Numbered from the stretch's first letter, positions 37,837 through 47,582 are shown. The stretch: 64,000 nt of DNA from Erwinia sp. E602 (GCF_018141005.1 NZ_CP046582.1:4650001-4714000); one strand, 5' to 3'. Numbers and translations are program-made. The notes: a model not told the origin generated them from the letters alone.

Positions 37837-38883
37837 ATGAAAATTCTGGTTATCGGCCCGTCATGGGTCGGCGATATGATGATGTCGCAGAGCCTGTATC
37901 GCACGCTGAAAGTGCAGCACCCTGACGCGACGATCGACGTGATGGCGCCGGCCTGGTGCCGTCCGCTGCTGTCGCGCATGCCGGAAGTGAGCAACGCGCT
38001 GGCGATGCCGCTGGGGCACGGTGCGCTGGCGATCGGCGAACGTCGCCGGCTTGGGCAGCAGCTGCGCGGTGCCGGCTATGACCGCGCGTACGTGCTGCCG
38101 AACTCGTTTAAGTCAGCGCTGGTGCCGTTCTTTGCCGCGATCCCCCGGCGTACAGGCTGGCGCGGAGAGATGCGCTACGGCCTGCTCAACGACCTGCGGG
38201 TGCTGGATAAAGCGGCCTTCCCGCTGATGGTGCAGCGCTACGTGGCGCTGGGCTACCCGAAAGGAAACATCACCCGCGCCAGCGATCTGCCGCAGCCGCT
38301 GCTGTGGCCAAAGCTGCAGGTGCTGGAGACGGAGAAACAGGCTACCGTTGCCGCCTTCAGCTTGAACAGCGGGCGGCCACTCATTGGCTTCTGTCCGGGG
38401 GCAGAGTTTGGCCCGGCCAAGCGCTGGCCGCACTACCACTACGCCAGCCTGGCGCAGCAGCTGATCGACCAGGGCTACCAGGTCGTGCTGTTCGGTTCGG
38501 CGAAGGACCATGAAACCGGGCAGCAGATTCTGGCCACGCTGAGCGAAGAACGCCGCCAGCACTGCCGCAATCTGGCCGGGGAGACCCAGCTGGAGCAGGC
38601 GGTGATCCTGCTGGCGGCCTGCCAGGCGGTGGTCAGCAATGACTCCGGCCTGATGCATATCGCCGCTGCGCTGGAGCGTCCGCTGGTGGCGCTGTACGGG
38701 CCAAGCAGCCCGGACTTCACGCCGCCGCTGTCCGAACACGCCCGGGTGATCAGGCTGATCACCGGCTATCACAAAGTCCGCAAAGGGGATGCCGCCGAAG
38801 GTTATCACCAGAGCCTGATCGACATCACGCCGGAACGGGTGATCGCCGAGCTGGCCACGCTTTGCCCGACGCCAGGAGTTTGA
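37837..38883 (+). CDS. waaF: ADP-heptose:LPS heptosyltransferase II WaaF
   Basis: 348 residues, same as E. coli WaaF. Glycosyltransferase family 9; adds HepII to HepI on the Kdo2-lipid A acceptor at the inner-membrane cytoplasmic face. N-terminal IGPSWVGDMMMSQSLYRTL, then PGAEFGPAKRWP and the ADP-heptose site SNDSGLMHIAAAL. Its stop directly abuts the waaC start. Confidence 0.97.
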   Translation: MKILVIGPSWVGDMMMSQSLYRTLKVQHPDATIDVMAPAWCRPLLSRMPEVSNALAMPLGHGALAIGERRRLGQQLRGAGYDRAYVLPNSFKSALVPFFAAIPRRTGWRGEMRYGLLNDLRVLDKAAFPLMVQRYVALGYPKGNITRASDLPQPLLWPKLQVLETEKQATVAAFSLNSGRPLIGFCPGAEFGPAKRWPHYHYASLAQQLIDQGYQVVLFGSAKDHETGQQILATLSEERRQHCRNLAGETQLEQAVILLAACQAVVSNDSGLMHIAAALERPLVALYGPSSPDFTPPLSEHARVIRLITGYHKVRKGDAAEGYHQSLIDITPERVIAELATLCPTPGV

Positions 38884-39855
38884 ATGCGGGTTCTGATTAT
38901 TAAAACGTCCTCGATGGGGGACGTGCTGCACACGCTGCCCGCCTTAACCGACGCTATGCAGGCGATACCCGGTATCCGTTTCGACTGGGTGGTGGAAGAG
39001 GGCTTCGCACAGATCCCCGCCTGGCATCCGGCGGTGGATAAAGTGCTGCCGGTAGCGATTCGCCGCTGGCGTAAACACTGGTTTGGCAGCCAGGTTCGCG
39101 AGGAGCGCGTGGTGTTTAAACGCGAGCTGCAGTCGCGCGAGTATGATGTGGTTATCGATGCCCAGGGCCTGATCAAGAGCGCGGCGCTGGTGACGCGCCT
39201 GGCGCACGGCGTCAAGCACGGCCCGGACAGCCGCAGCGCGCGTGAGCCGTTTGCCAGCTGGTGGTACGACCGCCGCCATGAGATCGCGAAAGCCAGGCAC
39301 GCGGTGGAGCGCACCCGTGAGCTGTTTGCCAAAAGCCTCGGTTACCCGTTACCGGCCACCCCCGGCGACTATGCTATCGCCCGCCACTTCACCGCGGAGT
39401 TATCCGCCGACGCCGGTCAGTATCTGGTGTTTCTGCACGCCACCACGCGGGATAACAAACACTGGCCGGAGAGCCACTGGCGTGACCTGATCGCGCTGGT
39501 ACAGCCCACCGGCCTGCGCATCCGGCTGCCCTGGGGTGCCCCGCACGAAGAGCAGCGGGCGCTGCGGCTGGCCGACGGTTTTGACCACGTCGAGGTGCTG
39601 CCAAAGCTGACGCTGGAGCAGGTGGCGCTGCAGCTGGCCGGCGCACGCGGCGTGGTTTCGGTCGACACCGGCTTAAGCCACCTCACCGCCGCGTTAGCAC
39701 GGCCGAACATCACCCTGTACGGCCCGACCGATCCGGGGCTGATTGGCGGCTATGGGGAGAATCAGTATGTTCTCAAATCGCCAGCCTCCGGTGAGATGGC
39801 CGCTATTCAGGCGTCTGCCGTATTTGAAAAACTGGAATCTCTGCTGCAGGTATAA
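38884..39855 (+). CDS. waaC: LPS heptosyltransferase I WaaC
   Basis: 323 residues (E. coli 319), glycosyltransferase family 9. Transfers the first heptose to Kdo2-lipid A. N-terminal IIKTSSMGDVLHTLPAL, DAQGLIKSA, and SVDTGLSHLTAALARPNITLYGPTDP. Immediately follows waaF with no gap. About 170 bp of non-coding sequence with a short hairpin (39890-39907) separates it from the WaaZ-like gene. Confidence 0.96.
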   Translation: MRVLIIKTSSMGDVLHTLPALTDAMQAIPGIRFDWVVEEGFAQIPAWHPAVDKVLPVAIRRWRKHWFGSQVREERVVFKRELQSREYDVVIDAQGLIKSAALVTRLAHGVKHGPDSRSAREPFASWWYDRRHEIAKARHAVERTRELFAKSLGYPLPATPGDYAIARHFTAELSADAGQYLVFLHATTRDNKHWPESHWRDLIALVQPTGLRIRLPWGAPHEEQRALRLADGFDHVEVLPKLTLEQVALQLAGARGVVSVDTGLSHLTAALARPNITLYGPTDPGLIGGYGENQYVLKSPASGEMAAIQASAVFEKLESLLQV

Positions 39856-40024
39856 AACAGCACATATTCAGGAGCACTGCGACAAAAGCGATGGCACAGT
39901 GGCCATCGTTAAAGCGACCTCCCCGAAAATCGGGCTGACCGGCGTGCTGCCCACTCAATAAGCAGATAAATTTCTGTAGTCAGATTGTGTTTGCACCTGA
40001 ACCAGTAAGGAACTGAGATCGGTT

Positions 40025-40921
40025 ATGGGAACTTTTTTTAAACAAATTTATCGATATACCCGCCCACGCAGCTATCGACATAATGAAAATTTGTGGCCTT
40101 ATGTCAAAATTACCCGCGCGGCGGAAGGTCATATCCAGTCTTTCAAACTGCGCGGTCACAATATTCCCCTGGTCGATCTCTCAGAGCTCAAGGGAAAATT
40201 CAGTGGCGACCTGCTGTTAGTCGCTTCTGGTCCTTCCGTTAACGATACCGACTTCTCGCCACTGGTCACTATGCCAGCGATGGGCGTAAATGGTGCCTGG
40301 TTTTTACACAAGGTGCTGGATTTCAGCCTGTATGTCATAGTCGATATGACGTTCATCGATCAGAGACTGTCTTTGGTAAAAGAAATCGTCAGTCGTCCCG
40401 AGGTGCTGTTATTTACTACTATCAACGGTATTATGAAAATAGTACATCATTTTGGGATTGATGCCCTACGCTGTCGTCTGGCGGTGGTAGAAGATGCCTG
40501 CTTCAGGGTATATCAACCTAAAATTCAAAGCAGTGAAATATATCAGACCTGTCATGATAAAAGCCACATTAGCTTTAGTCCGAAAAACAATAACATTGCC
40601 TTCAGCAATGATATCAGAGAAGGTATATTTGATGCCGCCACTGTTGTTTACTGGTCTTTGCAAATCGTGAAATTCATGGGGTTCTCTCGGGTGATCATCG
40701 CAGGACTGGATATGAACAATTTCCATCGTCCCAGATTTTATGAAAATGATAAAGACCGCTCCCCAAGCTTTCTTGAAAGTCAATTTTCCGTTCTGATTGA
40801 GCCAGCGTTCTCCCTCGCCAGTTCAATCTTTAAAGAAGATAAAATTCAGGTTTTAAACCTTTCGCAAAACAGCGCCCTGAGTGATGAAATTTTTAAAAAG
40901 GTCACAAGTCATGACATTTGA
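40025..40921 (+). CDS. LPS core protein, WaaZ/RfaZ-like
   Basis: 298 residues, AT-richer than its neighbours. An ASGPS motif (LLLVASGPSVNDTDF) near residue 65-75 resembles the nucleotide-sugar site seen in WaaZ-type Kdo transferases and MptE/DUF115 proteins; later KFMGFSRVIIAGLDMNNFHR is family-like. The place, between waaC and waaL, suits a core-modifying transferase adding a third Kdo or another sugar. The WaaZ assignment rests on recall and context and is tentative. Overlaps waaL by 11 nt, so the pair is co-transcribed. Confidence 0.55.
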   Translation: MGTFFKQIYRYTRPRSYRHNENLWPYVKITRAAEGHIQSFKLRGHNIPLVDLSELKGKFSGDLLLVASGPSVNDTDFSPLVTMPAMGVNGAWFLHKVLDFSLYVIVDMTFIDQRLSLVKEIVSRPEVLLFTTINGIMKIVHHFGIDALRCRLAVVEDACFRVYQPKIQSSEIYQTCHDKSHISFSPKNNNIAFSNDIREGIFDAATVVYWSLQIVKFMGFSRVIIAGLDMNNFHRPRFYENDKDRSPSFLESQFSVLIEPAFSLASSIFKEDKIQVLNLSQNSALSDEIFKKVTSHDI

Positions 40922-42095
40922 AAACAACAAATACTTAGTCAAAACCACCATACTGACTTATATGGCATTTGTTTTTTCCCTTCCGCTGTTGAGTGGAGAA
41001 TTTCGATCGTCTGTTTTATTCTATCTTTCATTCACTCTTCTTCTGGTTACACTTCTCTCCCATAAAATACTCCGGGAAAGAATATTCAGCCAACGAGAAT
41101 TTAATACTGGCATCATTCTGTTAGCGTCCTTTCTTGTCTGGTTTTCATTGAGTAACCTGTGGGGATCCGATCCCTCCAATATTTTATCAACGTTAAAGCA
41201 CAGCCTCTATCTTTTAGGTTTCGTTCTGCTCTTTCGACTATCATGTTTGCATGGTCACAAGAACATTGTTTTGTCACTGTTTTTTTTAGCCACTGTCATC
41301 CTCTGTGTGCTGATATTTATCTATGTTGATAAAGCCAACATCATCTCCGGCAGGCTGGATAGGGTATTAATTAATCAGCCATCAAATGTGATTGATCTGG
41401 GGGGGTACTTTAGCCTTAGCATAATCTGTGGCTTTATTCTTATTCGTGATACGGGAAAAAAATGGATTTTTTTACCAATCGCACTGCTTTTTTTAGGCCT
41501 GTTATTTACCCAAAGCCGTGGACCTTTATTCTCCCTGCTGCTGGCCTGCGCACCGTTATTAACGTTGCTCCGCCGTACGCATCTTAGTTACCTGTTAATG
41601 GGTGCCTTGACTATCGGAGTACTGGCTCTCATCCTTTTTCTCAGCAACTATGATAATACGCTAACCGCGCGTCTTGCCTCCACATATCAACAAAGTTTCA
41701 TTCGCATAGGTATCTGGCGGGATGCCTGGGACTTGTTTTTACAAAAGCCGTGGATGGGATGGGGGTTTGATAAGGAACTCGACTTTGTAAATCAGATTGG
41801 TGAGCGCGTTCATACCACCCACAGTATCTACTTTGGAACGTTACTGAAAGGTGGGAGCCTTGGCATGGCGTTGATGCTTTCCGTAGTGGGTTACTCGCTG
41901 TATATGGGATGGCAACATATCAAGATAAACCAGGCGCTGGAGGCTTCAATGATTGTGTTCTCGCTAATATTTTACACCAGCCAGGGAATGTTTATTCTGG
42001 GTAATCCTGGCGAGTCATGGTTTCTGTTCTGGTTCCCGATTGCAGTGGTACTCAGCCTGCCTGTTAAAGGGCAGCCCGCGCCTGACCGCCCCTGA
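40911..42095 (+). CDS. waaL: O-antigen ligase WaaL
   Basis: 394 residues, about 10-12 membrane helices, low GC. Wzy_C/O-antigen ligase family: the periplasmic loop has TARLASTYQQSFIRIGIWRDAWDLFLQKPWMGWGFDKE, with the Arg and the later His (VHTTHSIYF) that are essential in WaaL. Joins undecaprenyl-linked O-antigen to the lipid A-core in the periplasm. Starts inside the end of the upstream gene, with AAGG before it. Ends 2 bp from the stop of the opposite-strand glycosyltransferase. Confidence 0.85.
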   Translation: MTFENNKYLVKTTILTYMAFVFSLPLLSGEFRSSVLFYLSFTLLLVTLLSHKILRERIFSQREFNTGIILLASFLVWFSLSNLWGSDPSNILSTLKHSLYLLGFVLLFRLSCLHGHKNIVLSLFFLATVILCVLIFIYVDKANIISGRLDRVLINQPSNVIDLGGYFSLSIICGFILIRDTGKKWIFLPIALLFLGLLFTQSRGPLFSLLLACAPLLTLLRRTHLSYLLMGALTIGVLALILFLSNYDNTLTARLASTYQQSFIRIGIWRDAWDLFLQKPWMGWGFDKELDFVNQIGERVHTTHSIYFGTLLKGGSLGMALMLSVVGYSLYMGWQHIKINQALEASMIVFSLIFYTSQGMFILGNPGESWFLFWFPIAVVLSLPVKGQPAPDRP

Positions 42096-42097
42096 TA

Positions 42098-43171
42098 TCA
42101 TTTCTTCGCCAGTGTTGTTACATGAATGCAGACATCGTCAGCCTCAATGAGTTGCAGAGGCTGACGGATCTCCCCCGGGATATCATCAACCCTGAGCGTT
42201 ATGTGGCGCTCGCGATCCTGATAAGGCCCCGTATGTTCGGGTTCTGCGCTGGCATACAGACTAACCGTCGACGTTTTTAACGCCACGGCGAGGTGTAATG
42301 GCCCGGTATCTCCTGTTACCAGGACGTCCAGCCCGTCAATGACCGTCAACAGTTCAGTCAGCGAAGTTTTACCGATAAGGATGTCAGTCTGCGCAGCCAC
42401 ACTTTCACTGGCAAGCTCCATAAATTGCCCGGCAAGCGGCATATCTTTCGCACCGCCGATCAGCACTATCCTGTAGCCTGATGCCGTCAGCCGGTTAGCC
42501 AGTTCAACAAAGCGTGCTACAGGCCAGCAGCGCATGGATTCTGATGCCCCCATCTGGAAACCAATACGTTTTGATAGGCCCTGCGGAGCCCGGTTAAAAT
42601 GAACAGGAATGCGCATTGACGGATCCTTTGTTTCGCAACCCAGGATGCTCAGAAGGTTCAGCTTTCGCTGGATCAGATGCCCGTCAAAAGGTGCTGAATA
42701 TGCATTTATCCAGCTATTTAACTCTGAGCTGTCGACCAGATAGTTATCGCGAATAATATAGCGACTGCCCGACAACACGGCACATAAAATATCATAGGGC
42801 ATGTACGAGTGGAGGATCACCGTCAGCTGGGGCCTGAAACGTCTCAGAGAACGGATCAATGTATGGCAATTTCTGACCTTATTATCCCAGTAGAACACCC
42901 GATTAAACCACTCACTTCCCTCAACAAGAGGCCGGTTTTTTTCACTGGAAACCAGCGCAAATGATGCGCCGGGATAACGCAGCTTCAGCGCCTGGATGGC
43001 AGGGGTATTAAACATCAGATCGCCCAACGCGGTGGTCGAATAAATGACGATGCGTTCAAACTCCAGCGAAGGATCGAGAGCCTTGTGCTTTTCTAATTTA
43101 CGTGCAAAAAAATGATAGATCGTTAACAGATAACCGATCCATTTTACCTTACTTTTTTTCATGGCTTTCAC
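42098..43171 (-). CDS. Glycosyltransferase family 9 (heptosyltransferase-like)
   Basis: 357 residues, moderately AT-rich. IVIYSTTALGDLMFNTPAIQAL and VTGDTGPLHLAVAL are the GT9 heptosyltransferase signatures; GFQMGASESMRCWP matches the central motif. Acceptor and sugar unknown; it may add an outer-core heptose. Its start overlaps the deacetylase stop by 23 nt, so the two are co-expressed from the minus strand. Convergent with waaL. Confidence 0.85.
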   Translation of the reverse strand: MKAMKKSKVKWIGYLLTIYHFFARKLEKHKALDPSLEFERIVIYSTTALGDLMFNTPAIQALKLRYPGASFALVSSEKNRPLVEGSEWFNRVFYWDNKVRNCHTLIRSLRRFRPQLTVILHSYMPYDILCAVLSGSRYIIRDNYLVDSSELNSWINAYSAPFDGHLIQRKLNLLSILGCETKDPSMRIPVHFNRAPQGLSKRIGFQMGASESMRCWPVARFVELANRLTASGYRIVLIGGAKDMPLAGQFMELASESVAAQTDILIGKTSLTELLTVIDGLDVLVTGDTGPLHLAVALKTSTVSLYASAEPEHTGPYQDRERHITLRVDDIPGEIRQPLQLIEADDVCIHVTTLAKK

Positions 43172-44123
43172 GTGATTTTTGTTGGTAATAGTCCGTTAAC
43201 GTCATTCCCACGCAGCGTTCCTGCAGATAACTGAACAATTGCTCAAGGTTGTCATAAAGGGCGTCAATGTCCGCTGCGGTTTTAAAGGTCGGGCTGCCGC
43301 CGGGCATAAATTCAGAGGAGTGCAGCATAAATTCCACGTAGTCGCTGCCGCCCGCCAGGGTTTTATCCACCACGCCCAGCATCTGCTGCAGATTGCCACG
43401 CGACGGGCGCAGCCAGTGCACCGACGGGCTGCGGCGCTTGCCGCGCAGGCGATCCCAGCCCTGCTTTACGCCGTTCATCAGCGATGAATGCTTATACTGG
43501 ATGCTCATCGGCACCTCCAGCAGCGGCGAGTTACCCGCACGGGAGATATCCTGCGGGTCGATAAACCACGGGCGATCGGGGAAGTGCTGATAGTTGGTGC
43601 CTCCCGCCCCCTGCGGTGCCCCCGGCGAGAACTGCCAGTTGACGCGCGGCGTCACCGAGCAGTCCACCTGATACCCCTGTTCGATCAGCAGGCGGGCATA
43701 ATAGGCGTTAAACGCCCAGCGGCCGGCGCGGTGGCTGCGCATTTTCACCTGTAGCGTCTGCTCCAGCAGGTCGGTCATAAAGCTGACCTTCTCTTTAATG
43801 ACCGCTTCCGGGTACTCAATCAGGTAGGGTTTGTGCCGCCAGTCATCGCCGGTCAGGTCATGCTGCGGCGGGCTGTTCCACGCGTGCAGGTGCATGCCGA
43901 TTTCGCCGCTGTCGCGGGCGATCACGTCACGGGCAAACTCAACGTAGGCCGGGTCGATCGCCATCTCGTAGTTGGTCAGCCAGACAGGCTTGAAGGCAAA
44001 TCGCTCACACAGCTGCTGAAAGCGCGGCAGAAAACGGGTGTTTTCCGTGGCAATCCGATCGTGATTTTGCCAAAGATTATCGCCTTCGGTATCGATTGTG
44101 ATGATAAACGCGGGCTTTGCCAT
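43149..44123 (-). CDS. wabN: Polysaccharide deacetylase, WabN-like
   Basis: 324 residues, NodB-type deacetylase fold. IITIDTEGDN near the N-terminus supplies the catalytic/metal Asp, GEIGMHLHAWNSP the metal His pair, and SHRAGRW the substrate motif. In Klebsiella, WabN deacetylates a core GlcNAc to GlcN after WabH acts; a WabH-like gene is present, supporting that role. The start at 44123 is chosen because AGGA sits at normal distance; an ATG 6 nt upstream is possible. Divergent from waaQ. The gene symbol is inferred. Confidence 0.72.
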   Translation of the reverse strand: MAKPAFIITIDTEGDNLWQNHDRIATENTRFLPRFQQLCERFAFKPVWLTNYEMAIDPAYVEFARDVIARDSGEIGMHLHAWNSPPQHDLTGDDWRHKPYLIEYPEAVIKEKVSFMTDLLEQTLQVKMRSHRAGRWAFNAYYARLLIEQGYQVDCSVTPRVNWQFSPGAPQGAGGTNYQHFPDRPWFIDPQDISRAGNSPLLEVPMSIQYKHSSLMNGVKQGWDRLRGKRRSPSVHWLRPSRGNLQQMLGVVDKTLAGGSDYVEFMLHSSEFMPGGSPTFKTAADIDALYDNLEQLFSYLQERCVGMTLTDYYQQKSRESHEKK

Positions 44124-44283
44124 TTCCATTCCTGTCTGCCGGATAATCAGTACGCTATGTTACGTAGCGGGCAGTGAAAGCGCAAAGGTAATTGTACTCC
44201 GGGCCGGCAGCGGGTCGCGAGGCTGGTCACGCCCCGGTGACTGCTTTAGAATCATCAGCTGGTTTGTCTATTAGCGATAACGC

Positions 44284-45357
44284 ATGAAACCTCTGGATCT
44301 GCCGATTTCACTGCCCCAGGCCCCGCGCATCCTGGTGATTAAATTCCGCCATCATGGCGATATGCTGCTGACCACGCCGGTCATCCACTCGCTGAAGGCG
44401 GCCTGGCCGGCGGCACACATCGACGTGCTGCTGTATGAAGAGACGCGGCCGATGCTCGCCAGCCACCCGGACATCCGCCACATTTATGCCATCGACCGCC
44501 GCTGGAAAAAGCAGGGCGTGCGCTATCAGATCGGCCAGGAGTGGCGGCTGATGAAAACGCTGCGTAACCAGCGGTATGACCTGGTGGTCAACCTCGCCGA
44601 TCAGTGGCGCAGCGCCGTGATTACCCGCTTTACCGGCGCGGCCGTGCGGCTGGGCTTTGATTTTCCCAAGCGTCGTGGCGCGCTCTGGTCCCGCTGCCAT
44701 ACCCGGCTGGTGCCCACCGAGGGTCACGGCCAGTTACACACCGTCGAACAGAATCTCGCCCTGCTGGCCCCGCTGGCCCTGCCCGCCGTTCAGGCGCACG
44801 TGGCGATGCATTACGCCCCTGCCGATCGCCAGGCGGTGCGCCAGCTGCTGGGCGACGTACGGGACTATATTGTGGTGCAGCCGACCTCACGCTGGTTCTT
44901 CAAATGCTGGAGCGACGACAAGTTCGCCGCCGCCCTGCAGGCGCTGCAGGACGACGGTCACCACCTGGTGCTGACCTCGGGGCCCGATGCGCGCGAGCAG
45001 GAGATGGTCGCCTCGATTATTGGCCGCCTGCGCAGCCGCGACGGCGTGACCTCGCTGGCCGGCCAGCTGACGCTGCCGCAGCTGGCGGCAGCGATCGATG
45101 ATGCCCGGCTGTTTATCGGCGTCGACTCGGTGCCGATGCATATGGCCGCCGCGCTGCAGACGCCGTGCGTGGCGCTGTTTGGCCCCTCTAAGCTGGTATT
45201 CTGGCGGCCGTGGCAGGTTAACGGCGAGGTGATCTGGGCCGGAGATTATGCCGCGCTGCCGGATCCGGATGCGGTCAATACCGGCACCGGTGAACGCTAT
45301 CTGGACGCCATTCCGGTGGATGTGGTGGTGGCTGCGGCACGGAGGGCGCTGGTATGA
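44284..45357 (+). CDS. waaQ: LPS core heptosyltransferase III WaaQ
   Basis: 357 residues, glycosyltransferase family 9. ILVIKFRHHGDMLLTTPVIHSL, VVQPTSRWFFKCW and GVDSVPMHMAAAL fit WaaQ, which adds HepIII to HepII. Its stop overlaps the following glycosyltransferase (ATGA). First of the plus-strand operon waaQ-wabG-wabH. Confidence 0.87.
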   Translation: MKPLDLPISLPQAPRILVIKFRHHGDMLLTTPVIHSLKAAWPAAHIDVLLYEETRPMLASHPDIRHIYAIDRRWKKQGVRYQIGQEWRLMKTLRNQRYDLVVNLADQWRSAVITRFTGAAVRLGFDFPKRRGALWSRCHTRLVPTEGHGQLHTVEQNLALLAPLALPAVQAHVAMHYAPADRQAVRQLLGDVRDYIVVQPTSRWFFKCWSDDKFAAALQALQDDGHHLVLTSGPDAREQEMVASIIGRLRSRDGVTSLAGQLTLPQLAAAIDDARLFIGVDSVPMHMAAALQTPCVALFGPSKLVFWRPWQVNGEVIWAGDYAALPDPDAVNTGTGERYLDAIPVDVVVAAARRALV

Positions 45358-46481
45358 AGCCGATCAGGCTGGCAATTGTCCGCCAGAAATACCGCCCGGA
45401 CGGCGGTGCCGAACGTTTTATCTCCCGCGCGCTGCAGGCGCTGGACCAGCACGCGCTCGATCTCAACGTCATCACCCGCGAGTGGCAGGGGGGGCGCCAG
45501 CCGGACTGGCATCTGCATATCTGTAACCCGGCCAAATGGGGGCGCATCAGCCGCGAACGCGGCTTTGCCCGCGCGGCGCGGGAGCTGTGGCAGCGCGAGC
45601 AGTTTGATATCGTGCAGAGCCATGAACGCATCGCCGGCTGCGACATCTACCGCGCCGGTGACGGCGTGCATCAGCGCTGGCTGGAGCTGCGCTCCCAGCT
45701 GCTTCCCGCGTGGCGGCGGGCGTTGCTGCTGAACGATCGCTATCATCGCTACGTGATGGCGGCCGAGCGCGAGATGTATCAGGCCCCCGAGCTGAAAGCG
45801 GTGATCTGCAACGCAGAGATGGTCAAACAGGAGATTATCGAGCGCTTTGGCGTCGCCAGCGAACGTATTCACGTGATCTACAACGCCATCAACACCGCAC
45901 AGTTTACCCCGGCCGACGCCGCCACCCGCGCCGCGCTGCGCCAGAGGATGTCGCTACCGCTGACGGCCAGCGTGCTGATTTACGTCGGCTCCGGCTTCGA
46001 GCGCAAGGGGCTTGCCGCGGCGATACGCGCCGTGGCCGGCACCGATCGTTATCTGCTGGTGGTCGGTAAAGATAAGGCCGAAAAACAGTATCGGGCGCTG
46101 GCCAGCCAGCTGGGCTGCGCCGACCGCATCCGTTTTGTCGGCATGCAGGCCGACACGCTGCCCTGGTATCAGGCGGCCGACGGCCTGCTGCTGCCGACGC
46201 TGTACGACCCGTTCCCTAACGTGATCCTTGAAGCGATGGCCTGCGGCCTGCCGGTGATCACCTCGACCACCTGCGGCGGAGCCGAATTTATTCAGCCCGG
46301 CGTCAACGGCTACGTCTGTGGCGCACACGACGTGGCCGCGCTGCGCGAGGCGGTGATGGCGCTACCGCAGCAGGCCACCGACAGCGCAATGGCGCTGGCC
46401 GCCCGCGAGCGCGTGCTGGCATCCACCCCGCAGCGGCTCTCTGCACAGCTGGTTGCGCTCTATCAACATATTCTGAGATAA
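45354..46481 (+). CDS. wabG: LPS core glycosyltransferase WabG/WaaG-like
   Basis: 375 residues, glycosyltransferase family 4 (GT-B). Begins LAIVRQKYRPDGGAERFISRAL; C-terminal FERKGLAAAIRAV and EAMACGLPVITSTTCGGAEFI mark the UDP-sugar domain. WaaG adds Glc to HepII in E. coli; WabG adds GalA in Klebsiella and Serratia. The neighbouring wabH and wabN-like genes and the absence of waaP/waaY favour WabG. Sequence alone cannot separate the two sugars by eye. Coupled to waaQ; wabH starts 3 nt after its stop. Confidence 0.75.
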   Translation: MKPIRLAIVRQKYRPDGGAERFISRALQALDQHALDLNVITREWQGGRQPDWHLHICNPAKWGRISRERGFARAARELWQREQFDIVQSHERIAGCDIYRAGDGVHQRWLELRSQLLPAWRRALLLNDRYHRYVMAAEREMYQAPELKAVICNAEMVKQEIIERFGVASERIHVIYNAINTAQFTPADAATRAALRQRMSLPLTASVLIYVGSGFERKGLAAAIRAVAGTDRYLLVVGKDKAEKQYRALASQLGCADRIRFVGMQADTLPWYQAADGLLLPTLYDPFPNVILEAMACGLPVITSTTCGGAEFIQPGVNGYVCGAHDVAALREAVMALPQQATDSAMALAARERVLASTPQRLSAQLVALYQHILR

Positions 46482-46484
46482 CCG

Positions 46485-47582
46485 ATGCGCGTTCTAATGA
46501 TTATTGACGGCCTGCCCGGCGGCGGCGCGGAGAAAGTGGTGCTGACGCTGTGTGAAGGCATGCAGAAGCTCGGCCATCAGGTGAGCCTGTTCTCGCTGCG
46601 TGACGTCTGCAACTACAGCCTGCCACCGGGCATTGACTATCAGGTGGTAGAGGCGCACAGCAGTGCGCCGTGGCGCAAGCTGACCGAGCTTTCCCGCCGC
46701 GCTGCCGCGCTCGACACCGCCATCGCCGCCGCTGAAAGCCAGGCGGGCGCCTTCGATCTGATCTTCTCACACCTGCATAAAACCGACCGCATCGTCGCGC
46801 GTTGCCGCACCATTGCACCGCAAAAACTGTGGTTCTGCATTCACGGCATCCTGTCGACCTCCTACCTTGGCCACCGCCGGGGGCTGAACCGCTGGTTCAA
46901 ACGGCAGAAGATCGCGCGTATTTATCAGGGGAAAAATATCGTTGCCGTCTCCACCGCGGCGGCGGACGATCTGCCCGCACAGCTCGGCATCACCCCTGCC
47001 CGGCTGGCGGTGATTAACAACCCGTTTGATATTGCCGCAATCCTGCAGCAGGCGGCCGAGCCGCTGGCGGTGGCCGGGGAAGCGTATCTGGTTCACGTCG
47101 GCCGCTTTCATCCGCACAAACGCCATGACCGGCTGCTGGCGGCCTACGCGGCGTCCGGCATTCAGGCCAGCCTGGTGCTGGTCGGTACCGGGGACGAGCA
47201 GCGTATCGCCGGGGTGAAAGCGCAGGCGAAAGCGCTGGGTATTGATGACCGGGTGATTTTCGCCGGTTTTCAGGCTAACCCTTACCCAATCATCAAACAT
47301 GCCCGCCTGCTGATCCTCAGCTCGGACAGCGAAGGCTTCGGTAACGTGCTGGTGGAGGCGCTGCTGTGCGGCACGCCGGTGGTCAGCACCCGTTGTCCGG
47401 GTGGGCCGGCGGAGATCCTGCAGCAGGCGGGGCTGAGCCAGGCGCTGGCCGAACTGAACGTGGCGTCGCTGGCGGAGACGATGGCGGCGATCTACGCGTC
47501 GCCACCGGTCATCAATAGCCAGCCGCTAATGGCGTACGATATTCAGCCCATCTGTCAGCAGTATCTGGCGCTGGGGCGCTGA
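46485..47582 (+). CDS. wabH: LPS core N-acetylglucosaminyltransferase WabH-like
   Basis: 365 residues, GT4 family. Starts VLMIIDGLPGGGAEKVVLTLCEGM; C-terminal VGRFHPHKRHDRLLAAY and DSEGFGNVLVEALLCGTPVVSTRCPGGPAEIL. WabH in Klebsiella transfers GlcNAc to the core GalA; WabN then deacetylates it. Its last 71 nt overlap the 3' end of the convergent glycosyltransferase gene. Confidence 0.72.
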   Translation: MRVLMIIDGLPGGGAEKVVLTLCEGMQKLGHQVSLFSLRDVCNYSLPPGIDYQVVEAHSSAPWRKLTELSRRAAALDTAIAAAESQAGAFDLIFSHLHKTDRIVARCRTIAPQKLWFCIHGILSTSYLGHRRGLNRWFKRQKIARIYQGKNIVAVSTAAADDLPAQLGITPARLAVINNPFDIAAILQQAAEPLAVAGEAYLVHVGRFHPHKRHDRLLAAYAASGIQASLVLVGTGDEQRIAGVKAQAKALGIDDRVIFAGFQANPYPIIKHARLLILSSDSEGFGNVLVEALLCGTPVVSTRCPGGPAEILQQAGLSQALAELNVASLAETMAAIYASPPVINSQPLMAYDIQPICQQYLALGR

